DNA of 37,928 nucleotides from UBA6544 sp049601975 (GTDB lineage: Bacteria; Pseudomonadota; Alphaproteobacteria; UBA8366): positions 1 to 37,928 of the forward strand of contig JBMYRC010000029.1 of NCBI GenBank assembly GCA_049601975.1, read 5' to 3'. Shown piece after piece: positions 26,877 through 34,849 of the stretch; the stretch's first letter is position 1, and every line of letters begins with the position of its first letter. The notes beneath the pieces are model-generated. The model had not been told where the DNA came from. It saw only the letters and a program-made list of their open reading frames with translations, and did not search any database. Position numbers and translations under genes: made by a program.

Positions 26877-27818
26877 CTACGTCGCCATGATCGCGCTGGG
26901 GGCGTATTGCTTCAGGAAGCGATACACCTGCCACAGGCTGCGCTCCGCCAGCGGTGAGAACCAGTTCATGCAATGGGCCCACCCTTCGATCTGGTAGTAG
27001 ACGAACGGCACGCCCGCCATCGCAAGCCGCTTGGAAAGCAAATCGGAATGGCGCACGGGCACCGATCCGTCGAGCGTGCCATGCATCAAGAGAGTCGGCG
27101 GGCTCGATGGGCCCACATAAGTGACCGGAGAGGCGTCGGCATAGAGCGCCGGGTTCTCCCCTTAAGTCGAGCCCAAGAACTGTTTGGTAAAAGGATGGTC
27201 GCGATGGAAGTCGATGGTCAGATCGTGCATGCCGTAAAAGCTGATCACAGGCTTAATCTAGTCCGCTGCCAGTCCTGCTCCGTACTCGCAATCGGTGTTG
27301 ACGGCAAAGCCCGTGAATGCGGAGAGGTGCTCACCCGCCGAGCTTCCGCAAAGGATGATGCGCGTGGGATCAATGGCATGGGCATCCGCATTATCGGTCA
27401 ACCATCGAAGGGCATCACAAATATCCCGAATAGCCGCAAGGAACGGCGCCTCGCCCGACAATCGGTACTCGATCGCCGCCATCGTATAACCCATGTCGAC
27501 GAATTCCGTTCCCTGCTGGCCGTGGGCGCGGCGGCTACCCGCTTTCCAATTGCCGCCATGAAAATAGACGAACAATGGCCTGGGCTCGTCATTGTTGGCA
27601 GATTGGTATAGATCGAGCGCCAAATTTCGACCGCCAACCGTCTTATATATAATATCGGCGCGCCGTCGCACGCGGGCCGGCAAGGCGGCCGCGTTGTCAA
27701 ACACCAGCGGCGCTTGACCCGTCGCCGCTGCCATTAGGAAAACGCCGTATATCTGCCACGGCTCTTAGGCCGGCGGGCTCTCTAGGACATAGATTGCGTC
27801 GGTATCAAGCTGGGGCAT
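26877..27818 (-). pseudogene. Alpha/beta hydrolase (BD-FAE/esterase type) broken by three in-frame stops
   Basis: One uninterrupted frame of about 313 codons, from an ATG at 27818 to 26877, carries TAA at 27765-27767, TAG at 27258-27260 and TAA at 27162-27164, with no frameshift. The oxyanion motif YFHGGNWKAGS, the nucleophile motif CGSSAGEHLS, an Asp-bearing LMHGTLDGSVPV strand and a C-terminal His (EGWAHCMNWF) are all recognisable, so the fold was complete when it died. The first stop might be avoided by starting at 27734, but the other two cut between the Ser and the Asp/His of the catalytic triad. The SnoaL-like gene ends just upstream on the same strand. Confidence 0.85.
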
Positions 27819-27828
27819 CGGATGTCGC

Positions 27829-28215
27829 TTAAGCTGCCACCTCCGCCGGGCGGCTGTAGACGTCCTTCGCCGTCAGTTTGCCGTCGCGAAAGGTGTAGCG
27901 CTCGACGCCGACTTTGGCGAAGGCCTCCCCAGTTGTAACCTCGGTGCCCCTCATTCGATAGGTCATGAACGTCTCTTCAGGGGCGTGGTGAAATACCACG
28001 TCGTCGAAGCGGACGCCCTCGTACCTGCCGCGGCGTTGCTCGAAGAAACCCGCTATTTTCTCACGACTGTCGAGCACATGCACAATGTCGTCGTCCTGGA
28101 CGGTCCAGGTGAAGTCGGGCGTCACCGCTTCGTACATGAGGTCGAGGTCTTGCTTGAAAAAGGCGCGCCCGAAGGTTTTAAAAATCGCGTCGCGCTGTTC
28201 GCTGTTCGGTACCAT
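27829..28215 (-). CDS. SnoaL-like/NTF2-fold protein
   Basis: A 128-residue single cone-shaped NTF2-like domain, with the helical start QRDAIFKTFGRAFFKQDLDLMYEAVTPDFTWTV followed by beta strands. Members are ketosteroid isomerases, polyketide cyclases, dehydratases or binding proteins. No catalytic role can be assigned from sequence. The ATG has GGGAGAG five bases upstream. It lies 85 bases after the flavin monooxygenase gene, whose own N-terminus carries an NTF2-like domain, which suggests a functional link between the two. Confidence 0.82.
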   Translation of the reverse strand: MVPNSEQRDAIFKTFGRAFFKQDLDLMYEAVTPDFTWTVQDDDIVHVLDSREKIAGFFEQRRGRYEGVRFDDVVFHHAPEETFMTYRMRGTEVTTGEAFAKVGVERYTFRDGKLTAKDVYSRPAEVAA

Positions 28216-28300
28216 GATCGCTCTCCCGCGTTCGCCGTGATTGCCGTTTCACAAATTAGCCTCGCGTCGCGCCGGGGCAATAACAGCTTGATACCCCCGT

Positions 28301-30124
28301 TCAATCAAGGGGGTTTACATCAACTAGGCCTTCCTCAATCGCTTTGATTTGAAGCGCCATATACTTTGAGTAAATACGGGCCTGGGTCAGGCTGCCGGCG
28401 ATAAACCACACACCGTCCTGGGGCGTGCGCTTATACATATTGGCGAGTTCGCCTTCCTCGTCTTGGCCCCAAATTTGGCCGATCCGCTCCGCCATCTCCT
28501 CGCCGAGCGCGCGGCGCACCAATTCGCCCTGGGGATAGTACCCCGTCGCCAGCACGATCACGTCCGCCGGGACGATACTGCCATCCTTTAGCAGCGCGCC
28601 CTCTGCACAGAAACGCTCGATATTGTCATTCTGCAGCAGGTCGATCTCGCCTTTAATCATCAGCTCGGAGCTGCCCGCATCCAGGTTGTATCCGCCACCA
28701 CGGCGGCGGTATTTCATCTGGTGGCCCGTGCGATCCTCCCCGACATCAAACTTGAACCCGATGCCCTCGAGCCCGTCGATCATTTCCTTGTCCAGCTCCA
28801 TCATGCGCTTGACCGCCGCTTGGTAACCCTTGATCAGTAGCGGGGGTGTGACGGCGGAGGCGAGCAGGTCGCAGTCCTCGACCGAGGGATTTTCATCGTA
28901 GAGCGCGTAGTTCAGTTTCGCCGACGGCTCAATCGAGACCACCGTGCTGGAGCCGCGCTGCACCAGGGTCGTGTGACAATTGAAGCTGTGCAGGTCGAGC
29001 GCGATATCGTTACCACTCGATCCCGTGCCGATGATGATGGCCTTCTTGCCCGCGTAGGGCGCGCCGCTGTCGAAGCCTTCCGAGTGGACGACGTCGCCCC
29101 GGAACGTATCGAGGCCCGGTATGTCCGGTTTTAGCGGATAACTGCTCACTCCATTGGCGAACACAATGTGGCGAGGCCGCAGAGTGCGCTCGCTGCCGTC
29201 CGCTGTCTTAAGCGTGGCGATCCAGCATTTTGCCTCTGCATCCCAGTCGCCTTTGGTGAACTCCGTATTGGTCCAGTGGTTGATCTCCATGACCTGCGCG
29301 TAGAATTCGAACCACAGCCCCAACATGTCTTTGGGAATGTAATTCGGCCATGTCGGCGGAAACGGCATATAGGGCAAGTTGTTGACGTGGATGGAATTGT
29401 GCAGTGCCAAGGAGTGGTAACGCTCACGCCAGCTATCGCCGATGCGGGGCCACTTTTCGACCACCAACGTGTCGACACCAATCTGATTGAGGCGCGCCGC
29501 GATCGACAGGCCCGCCTGGGCCCCGCCGACCACCAGCACAGTCGGGTCCTTGTCTTCATAGAGCACGGCCTTGCGGCGCGCATCTTCCCAATTATCGCCG
29601 CCGAAATTGCGCGAATACGCGGCACCGGAAGGGCGGTTTTTACCGATGGTCTCCTCGAAGCCCCGGAGTTCCTGCAGCGATGTGGAAATGACCCAGGCCT
29701 TATATTGCCCCCCATTTTGCGCGTTCGAATCCGCGACCAGGCGCAACACACCGTCGCCACGCCCGACCTTTGTCTCGAAATCGAAAATGGCTTCGATGCA
29801 GTCGCGGCCGAGGCGATTCACGAGGCGCGGCGGTGTGCGATCGGGGCTAACCCTGAACCCATACGCGCCCACGGCCGCTTGCCGCGCGGTGAGAACCTCA
29901 GCGATTTCCGGGGCACCCACCCGCGGTGTCAGATGCCAGGTGAAGGCCAGTAAATCGCGCCAATTCCCGTCCTCCTCGATTAGGGAGGCCACGCGTTGCG
30001 GGTCGCCCGTCGACAGGGCCCGCTCAAAGTCGCCCAACCACCCGTTGACGAGGCTTACCAAATTGGCGTCCTCGGCCCCATCGGAATCATTGGAGCCAGG
30101 CATTACCTGATCGATAGAATTCAT
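28301..30124 (-). CDS. Flavin-containing monooxygenase with N-terminal NTF2-like domain
   Basis: A 607-residue two-part protein. Residues about 20-160 look like an NTF2/SnoaL-type domain (GWLGDFERALSTGDPQRVASLI, then DLLAFTWHLTP). The remainder is a class-B flavoprotein monooxygenase. It has an FAD-binding VVGGAQAGLSIAARL (GGAQAG at 200-205), the FMO-type motif FRGDVVHSEGF (341-351) and an NADPH-binding IIGTGSSGNDIAL (GTGSSG at 366-371). The C-terminus has ADVIVLATGY. Such fused enzymes are annotated as NAD(P)/FAD-dependent oxidoreductases acting on unknown nucleophilic or ketone substrates. AGGGAAAA lies upstream of the ATG. It diverges from the tsaC-like gene across 168 bases in which I see no other gene. 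Confidence 0.9.
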   Translation of the reverse strand: MNSIDQVMPGSNDSDGAEDANLVSLVNGWLGDFERALSTGDPQRVASLIEEDGNWRDLLAFTWHLTPRVGAPEIAEVLTARQAAVGAYGFRVSPDRTPPRLVNRLGRDCIEAIFDFETKVGRGDGVLRLVADSNAQNGGQYKAWVISTSLQELRGFEETIGKNRPSGAAYSRNFGGDNWEDARRKAVLYEDKDPTVLVVGGAQAGLSIAARLNQIGVDTLVVEKWPRIGDSWRERYHSLALHNSIHVNNLPYMPFPPTWPNYIPKDMLGLWFEFYAQVMEINHWTNTEFTKGDWDAEAKCWIATLKTADGSERTLRPRHIVFANGVSSYPLKPDIPGLDTFRGDVVHSEGFDSGAPYAGKKAIIIGTGSSGNDIALDLHSFNCHTTLVQRGSSTVVSIEPSAKLNYALYDENPSVEDCDLLASAVTPPLLIKGYQAAVKRMMELDKEMIDGLEGIGFKFDVGEDRTGHQMKYRRRGGGYNLDAGSSELMIKGEIDLLQNDNIERFCAEGALLKDGSIVPADVIVLATGYYPQGELVRRALGEEMAERIGQIWGQDEEGELANMYKRTPQDGVWFIAGSLTQARIYSKYMALQIKAIEEGLVDVNPLD

Positions 30125-30292
30125 GAATTTTCCCTAACTGGTTCTCACAACACCAAATGACCCCCATCAGGGAGTGTTGTCCCCACGAAGATAGGCGATC
30201 ATTGATGGAAATCAAAACCATCGAATATTCTCGAGAGCCGCTTGCGGCAATCTCGCTTGCGATCGCGAAACCCGCGCTGTACATCCCGGCCC

Positions 30293-31234
30293 ATGGCACG
30301 ACTGGTATCCTTCACCGACGAGACGACCGAGGAAGCGGCGGCGCTTTTGCGCGCAGGCGCGCTCGTCTCGTTTCCGACCGAGACAGTCTATGGGCTGGGC
30401 GCCAACGCGCTCGATGACACGGCGGTGGCCGGGATTTACGCAGCCAAGAACCGGCCGAGCTTCAATCCGCTGATCGTCCATGTGCCCGATATCGAAACCG
30501 CACGCCGCGATGCCCATTTTTCGGATTTGGCGGAAAGGGTCGCGGCGGCGCTATGGCCGGGACCGTTGAGCCTGGTCCTGCCGCGCACCAAGGATTGCCC
30601 ACTCTCCAAACTCGTCAGCGCCGGGCTCGACACCGTGGCCATCCGGGTGCCCGCGAGCGCGCCGGCGCGGCGCCTGCTGGTCGCCGCCAAGGTGCCGGTC
30701 GCGGGGCCCAGCGCCAATAAATCGGGACAACTTAGCCCGACCGAGGCGCGCCATGTGGCGGACGGCTTCGGAGATGAGGTCGCGTTAGTGCTGGATGGCG
30801 GCGCGTGCGTGGTCGGGCTCGAATCCACCGTGCTCGATCTCTCGACCGAGACCCCGACCCTATTACGCGCGGGCGGTGTCACCCATGAGGCGCTGGAAGA
30901 AGTGATCGCCGCGCCCGTGGCCGTGGCCGGGGTCGACGATACCGCACCTAAATCCCCCGGCATGATGTCACGCCATTACGCGCCGCGCACACCGCTCCGC
31001 ATGAACGCTTCGGAAGTGAAGCGTGGCGAGGCGTTGCTCGGGTTCGGCGGCAGCAAGGGCGCAGTCGAGGATTTGAGCCCTGCCGGTGATTTGGTCGAGG
31101 CAGCCGCGAATTTATTCCGGATGCTGCATGAATTGGACGGCGGAGGGTATGCCGGGATCGCCGTGGTCCCCATCCCTGAGAGCGGCTTGGGCCGCGCCAT
31201 CAACGACCGCCTGCGCCGCGCCGCGCGGGGCTGA
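30293..31234 (+). CDS. L-threonylcarbamoyladenylate synthase, Sua5 type
   Basis: A 313-residue enzyme that makes threonylcarbamoyl-AMP from threonine, bicarbonate and ATP for the t6A37 modification of ANN-decoding tRNAs. The YrdC domain carries FPTETVYGLGANA (residues 27-39), KNRPSFNPLIVH, an SLVLPRT strand, PVAGPSANKSGQLSPT and ESTVLDL. The linker SPGMMSRHYAP and a C-terminal Rossmann-like Sua5 domain are present, so it is the long Sua5 form and not the short TsaC form. The start at 30293 is preferred over 30242 because the protein then begins directly before the YrdC domain. This is a housekeeping gene in an otherwise catabolic region. Confidence 0.95.
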   Translation: MARLVSFTDETTEEAAALLRAGALVSFPTETVYGLGANALDDTAVAGIYAAKNRPSFNPLIVHVPDIETARRDAHFSDLAERVAAALWPGPLSLVLPRTKDCPLSKLVSAGLDTVAIRVPASAPARRLLVAAKVPVAGPSANKSGQLSPTEARHVADGFGDEVALVLDGGACVVGLESTVLDLSTETPTLLRAGGVTHEALEEVIAAPVAVAGVDDTAPKSPGMMSRHYAPRTPLRMNASEVKRGEALLGFGGSKGAVEDLSPAGDLVEAAANLFRMLHELDGGGYAGIAVVPIPESGLGRAINDRLRRAARG

Positions 31235-31260
31235 GCCCTCACCCTCCCATATATTTAGAC

Positions 31261-31605
31261 CTAATGATCGCTGGAGTGGATGATCTGCTCTTTCATCTCG
31301 GTCTCGTATTCAAGGCCTTCCGGCGTCAGGGTGGTGGTGAACGGGAAGACGCCGGTGCGCATCAGGCCCTTGCGGTCGAGTGCCGCCCACACACCCCGGT
31401 TGTTCAAACCGATCGCATCTTTCGTCATCACCACGCCGCTACCGACATGGAAATGGTTGCCGTGCGGTTGCGGGATTTGGCCGATGTGAATTTCGCCCTC
31501 GTTCTCCCCTGGCCCCGCGAGATCGGAGTCCGCAAAGCCCTGGAACAGCGCCAAGGTCTTGAGCTGCAGTTTGTTTAACTTCTTCGGATTGCGTTTCGGC
31601 GCCAT
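31261..31605 (-). CDS. Conserved small protein of unknown function
   Basis: A 114-residue protein beginning with a basic tract (APKRNPKKLNKLQLKTLALF) and containing a His-rich turn PQPHGNHFHVGSGV in mid-protein. The second half is strand-rich (TGVFPFTTTLTPEGLEYET). No domain is recognised. The start is supported by GAGGAAG upstream of the ATG at 31605; the longer in-frame reading to 31698 lacks such support. The His cluster could bind a metal, but that is speculation. It is convergent with the tsaC-like gene and divergent from the formyltransferase-like gene. Confidence 0.75.
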   Translation of the reverse strand: MAPKRNPKKLNKLQLKTLALFQGFADSDLAGPGENEGEIHIGQIPQPHGNHFHVGSGVVMTKDAIGLNNRGVWAALDRKGLMRTGVFPFTTTLTPEGLEYETEMKEQIIHSSDH

Positions 31606-31727
31606 ATCTTCCTCAACTTGCTGTGCGATCCCATCGCGAGGTCTGGTTTCCGTCCTCCGTGGACTATATAGAAGTGACCAAAGCCTTCGGGGAATCACAA
31701 ACAGTTTTTTGCGGGGAGGAATTTCAC

Positions 31728-32636
31728 ATGCGTCTCATCGTGCACGGCCAACAGGCCTTCGGACAGGCGGTTCTGGAGAAGCTCATCGAGCGCGGCGAGG
31801 AAATCGTCGGTGTCTATGTGGCGCCGGACAAGGGCAAACCGGACCCGCTGAAGGTCGCAGCGGAAGAAGCCGGGTTGCCGGTCTTCCAACCAAGTTCCTA
31901 CAAGGAGCCGGAAGTCTGGTCGCAGATGAAAACGCTGAAGCCAGACCTTTGCGTCATGGCCTTCGTCACGCTCTTCGTGCCGGAGGAAGCGCTATACCTG
32001 CCGACGCATGGCACGATTCAGTATCACCCCTCCCTGTTGCCACTGCACCGGGGGCCGAGCGCCATCAACTGGCCGATCATCATGGGGCGCAAGGAGACGG
32101 GTCTTTCCATCTTCTGGCCGGATAACGGGCTCGACGAAGGGCCGATCCTCATTCAGAAGACCTGCTCCATCGAGGAGAACGACACCCTGGGGACGGTTTA
32201 TTTCGACAAACTCTTCCCAATGGGTGTGGATGCGATGCTGGAAGGCGTCGATCTGGTGAAAGCTGGCAATGCGCCGAAGATTGATCAAGACCACAGCCTC
32301 AAGACCTACGAGAGCTGGTGCCGCAAAGCGGATGTGGAACTCGATTTCTCAAAGCCGATGCAAGAGGTCCACAACATGATCCGCGGCGCAGATCCGGTGC
32401 CGGGTGCCTGGACGACCTGCGGTGGGGCGGAGATACAGCTTTATGGCTCGACCAAAGCGGTAAGTGCCTCCGGTGTGCCGGGCAAGATCGTCGAAATTTC
32501 CGACGACGGCATGACCATCGCGTGTGGCGACGGCGGCGTCCGGGTTGCTCGGATCAAGGGCGATGCGAAAAAGATCTCGGCGAGCGAGTTCGCGTCCGAT
32601 GCCGGTGTGTCCGTGGGGTCAAAACTCGGGGGCTAG
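31728..32636 (+). CDS. Formyltetrahydrofolate hydrolase/formyltransferase-domain protein
   Basis: A 302-residue stand-alone formyltransferase-fold protein. It resembles the N-terminal hydrolase domain of 10-formyl-THF dehydrogenase (ALDH1L1) more than Met-tRNA formyltransferase: HGTIQYHPSLLPLHRGPSA, followed by SIFWPDNGLDEGPI and the C-terminal domain start NMIRGADPVPGAWT. His100 and Asp136 are 36 residues apart, the same spacing as the catalytic His106/Asp142 pair of ALDH1L1. The Asn of the usual N-x-H formyltransferase motif is replaced (IQYH), also as in ALDH1L1. It probably hydrolyses or transfers a formyl group from 10-formyl-THF. No aldehyde dehydrogenase domain is attached or adjacent. 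The start at 31728 has GGGGAGGA eight bases upstream. Confidence 0.85.
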   Translation: MRLIVHGQQAFGQAVLEKLIERGEEIVGVYVAPDKGKPDPLKVAAEEAGLPVFQPSSYKEPEVWSQMKTLKPDLCVMAFVTLFVPEEALYLPTHGTIQYHPSLLPLHRGPSAINWPIIMGRKETGLSIFWPDNGLDEGPILIQKTCSIEENDTLGTVYFDKLFPMGVDAMLEGVDLVKAGNAPKIDQDHSLKTYESWCRKADVELDFSKPMQEVHNMIRGADPVPGAWTTCGGAEIQLYGSTKAVSASGVPGKIVEISDDGMTIACGDGGVRVARIKGDAKKISASEFASDAGVSVGSKLGG

Positions 32637-32648
32637 TGAGAAGCCACG

Positions 32649-33470
32649 TTAATTCGATTTGTCCTCGAGCCGCATCAGCAGATGCCCGATAGCGGCGGCG
32701 GAGCGCATGACGTAGTGCCGCTCGATATCGGTGCGGCCATCGGCGTTCTTGGCCTGTTTCACCAAGGGGGCGTAAAGCGCCTTCAACATTGCGACCAGGC
32801 CCGGGCGATCCAGTTTCCAGGATTCGACCTTTTCGCCCTCAAACGCGTGATACTCCGCCGTGACCAGTTGCGCTTTGACTGTGAAGAGCAACCAGGTGAT
32901 GCGCTTGTCAAAAGCGTCAAAGGTTAGTGCGGCAGCGGCCAAAGCCTCGTCGACTAAGGCGTTCGCCGTCCGATTGTCGTAGATATCGTACCAGCGGAAG
33001 TGATCGACGTCGTCGTCCTTCAAGCGATTGATCAAATCCTTGCAGTCGCGTCGGAAGCGCTCGCATTGCTCGAAACCGACCATCTGCTCGACGGTCTTCA
33101 GGAAGCCCGGAATGAGACGCCGCGAGACCATGCCATTGCCTTGATCCAACTCACCCTCGGCCGGGAATAGATGGCAGAACCGTTGGATCAGGACGCGCTC
33201 AAACGGCCGCGTTCGGGTGCGATCCCAAATGTCACGTTAATGCTCGCGAAGGATTTCCTCGAATTTGTGCTGGAAATTCACCAGGGTTTTATCCCAACCC
33301 TTCTCCATGAAATCGTCGATAAGGCCTTGGACATTCTGGGCCGACAGTCCCTTTTTCGACGGTTCAGCGGCCGCCCGGATCTTGAACGAGAACTCGTCCA
33401 ACATCAGTTTGGCCAATTCGTCGGAAGCGCCGGCACCCATCATCCGCCGCATCATTGGGCTCTGAACCAT
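32649..33470 (-). pseudogene. Helical protein of unknown function split by one in-frame stop
   Basis: A frame of 274 codons from an ATG at 33470 (AAAGGAT upstream) to 32649 is interrupted once, by TAA at 33237-33239, with no frameshift. The text runs on smoothly across it: KFEEILREH, stop, RDIWDRTRTRPFERVLIQRF. The product would be mostly helical, with a Met-rich start (SPMMRRMMGAG) and a conserved-looking middle, DHFRWYDIYDNRTANALVDEAL. I do not recognise a domain. It could be a recent pseudogene, a sequencing error, or two separately translated pieces, the second starting at ATG 33131 (MVSRRLIPGF) or a TTG at 33149. Convergent with the formyltransferase-like gene. Confidence 0.68.
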
Positions 33471-33645
33471 TGAAAATCCTTTATCCTCGTACTTTGCGTA
33501 AGTTGGTCTGAGTATCGACCATTTATTTCGGCCCGCGATATGACGGTGGTCACACCGTAAGAAAGCCCCCCGCGAAGGTCAGCGCCATTGTGAGTTAGGA
33601 TTATGGGAACTACACTGGCGAAAATCCAAACTCAGGGCGACTAAA

Positions 33646-34581
33646 ATGACCGATCAACCTTTCCGCGGCGTGCTGGCGCCGGTTTTGACCCCGTTCACCG
33701 CCGATTTAACCCCAGATGTGAGCCGTTTCACCGCATTTTGCCGCTGGCTGTTGGCGCAAGGCGCTGATGGTCTCGCCGTCTTTGGAACCACCAGTGAAGC
33801 CAATTCGCAATCGTCGGATCAGCGCATGGCACTGCTCGATTCGTTGATCGATTCGGGTGTCCCCGGCGCCAAATTGATGCCCGGCACCGGCGCCTGCTCC
33901 ATTGATGAAGCGGTACGCCTCAACAAACACGCGGTCGGCCACGGATGCGGCGGCGTTCTGATGCTGCCACCGTTCTATTACAAAGGCGTGTCGGACGACG
34001 GATTGTTCGCTTGGTTCTCGGAAGTCGTGCAACGGGTTGGCAACGATGCGCTGAAAATCTACCTCTACCACATCCCCCCGCAAACCGGGACGCCGTTCAG
34101 TCTCAATCTGATCGGCCGTCTGATCAAAGAATACCCGAGCACGATCGTCGGATTGAAGGACAGTGGCGGCGATTGGGCCAACACCAAATCGATCCTCGAC
34201 GCCTTCCCGGGCTTCGGCACCTTCGCCGGCTCCGAGGTCTTCCTGCTCGATACGCTGCGGGGCGGCGGCGTCGGTTGTATCACTGCGACTGGCAACGTGA
34301 ACCCGACCGGCATCCGCAAGGTCTACGAAAACTGGGAGACGCCGGAAGCCGACGCGTTACAGGCCGCGATCACCAAGACACGGAAGACCATTCAGTCCCG
34401 CACCCTGGTGCCGGCACTGAAGGCGATTATCAGCCACTACCACAACGATGCCGAATGGGGTCGCTTGATGCCGCCGATGATGGCTCTCTCGGCAGAGGAG
34501 CAAAGCGGATTGATTGCAGATCTTGATGCCGACGAAGGCTTCTCGATCGCGCCGGCCAAGTTGGAAAACGCAGCGGAGTAA
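33646..34581 (+). CDS. DapA-family (dihydrodipicolinate synthase/N-acetylneuraminate lyase) aldolase
   Basis: A 311-residue class I aldolase-type TIM barrel. Lys171 (IVGLKDSGGD) is the Schiff-base residue and Tyr141 (IYLYHIPPQTG) the general acid/base. The pyruvate-binding GTTSEA loop is at 47-52, with Ser replacing the usual Gly of GTTGE. True DapA has an Arg in the xVPxRTG segment that binds the aspartate-semialdehyde carboxylate; here the segment is IPPQTG with Gln146, so a different pyruvate-linked aldol, lyase or dehydratase reaction is likely. The gene stands alone, preceded by 175 bases without a gene and followed by a hairpin. Neighbours give no substrate clue beyond general organic-acid catabolism. 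Confidence 0.92.
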   Translation: MTDQPFRGVLAPVLTPFTADLTPDVSRFTAFCRWLLAQGADGLAVFGTTSEANSQSSDQRMALLDSLIDSGVPGAKLMPGTGACSIDEAVRLNKHAVGHGCGGVLMLPPFYYKGVSDDGLFAWFSEVVQRVGNDALKIYLYHIPPQTGTPFSLNLIGRLIKEYPSTIVGLKDSGGDWANTKSILDAFPGFGTFAGSEVFLLDTLRGGGVGCITATGNVNPTGIRKVYENWETPEADALQAAITKTRKTIQSRTLVPALKAIISHYHNDAEWGRLMPPMMALSAEEQSGLIADLDADEGFSIAPAKLENAAE

Positions 34582-34591
34582 TCAGTCAAAA

Positions 34592-34617
34592 GGCGCGCGG
34601 AAGCTACTCCGCGCGCC
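34592..34617 (-). terminator. Perfect 10-bp hairpin between convergent genes, terminator-like
   Basis: GGCGCGCGGA, loop AGCTAC, then TCCGCGCGCC: a perfect 10-bp GC-rich stem. On the minus strand it is followed by TTTTGACT, a weak T run, and it overlaps the last codons and stop of the small membrane protein gene. It probably ends the leftward four-gene operon and may also block the rightward DapA-family transcript. Confidence 0.6.
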
Positions 34618-34849
34618 GAAACCCCGCCGCGATCCAGTTGGCGACATAGCAGCCGATCGTAAAGATGACGATCACGCTGACCATGATGAACACGCCGCTG
34701 AGCCCGGGCGAACCAGAGGTAAACTCTACCCAGATCAAGAGTTCCAGCACCGCTGCTCTGTTAAGCACAAATATGAAATAAGCCCCGCCGCCGGCCAACG
34801 CGAGCGTGGAGATCAGACGAAGCCAGCCGACCGTTGAATTTTGCGTCAT
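34604..34849 (-). CDS. Small inner-membrane protein with two transmembrane helices
   Basis: An 81-residue protein with two hydrophobic spans, about residues 12-29 (STLALAGGGAYFIFVL region) and 53-73 (VFIMVSVIVIFTIGCYVANW region). It has a short polar loop between them and a basic C-terminus (GFRRAE). No family is recognised. Its ATG overlaps the stop of the epimerase gene by four bases, which supports it as a real, translationally coupled gene. It is the last gene of the PhyH-epimerase operon and could anchor or accompany those enzymes at the membrane, but that is inference. Confidence 0.75.
   Translation of the reverse strand: MTQNSTVGWLRLISTLALAGGGAYFIFVLNRAAVLELLIWVEFTSGSPGLSGVFIMVSVIVIFTIGCYVANWIAAGFRRAE

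Noticed and set aside
28283..28312. Hairpin ACCCCC...GGGGGT at the end of the flavin monooxygenase gene as a terminator
   Set aside because: The 6-bp stem has a ten-base loop and is not followed by a T run on the minus strand, so it is too weak to call.
10175..33239. All in-frame stops can be explained as CAA, CAG or CGA changed by C-to-T
   Set aside because: Every stop codon starts with T, so replacing T by C always gives one of these codons. The observation is automatic and is not evidence for cytosine deamination or DNA damage.
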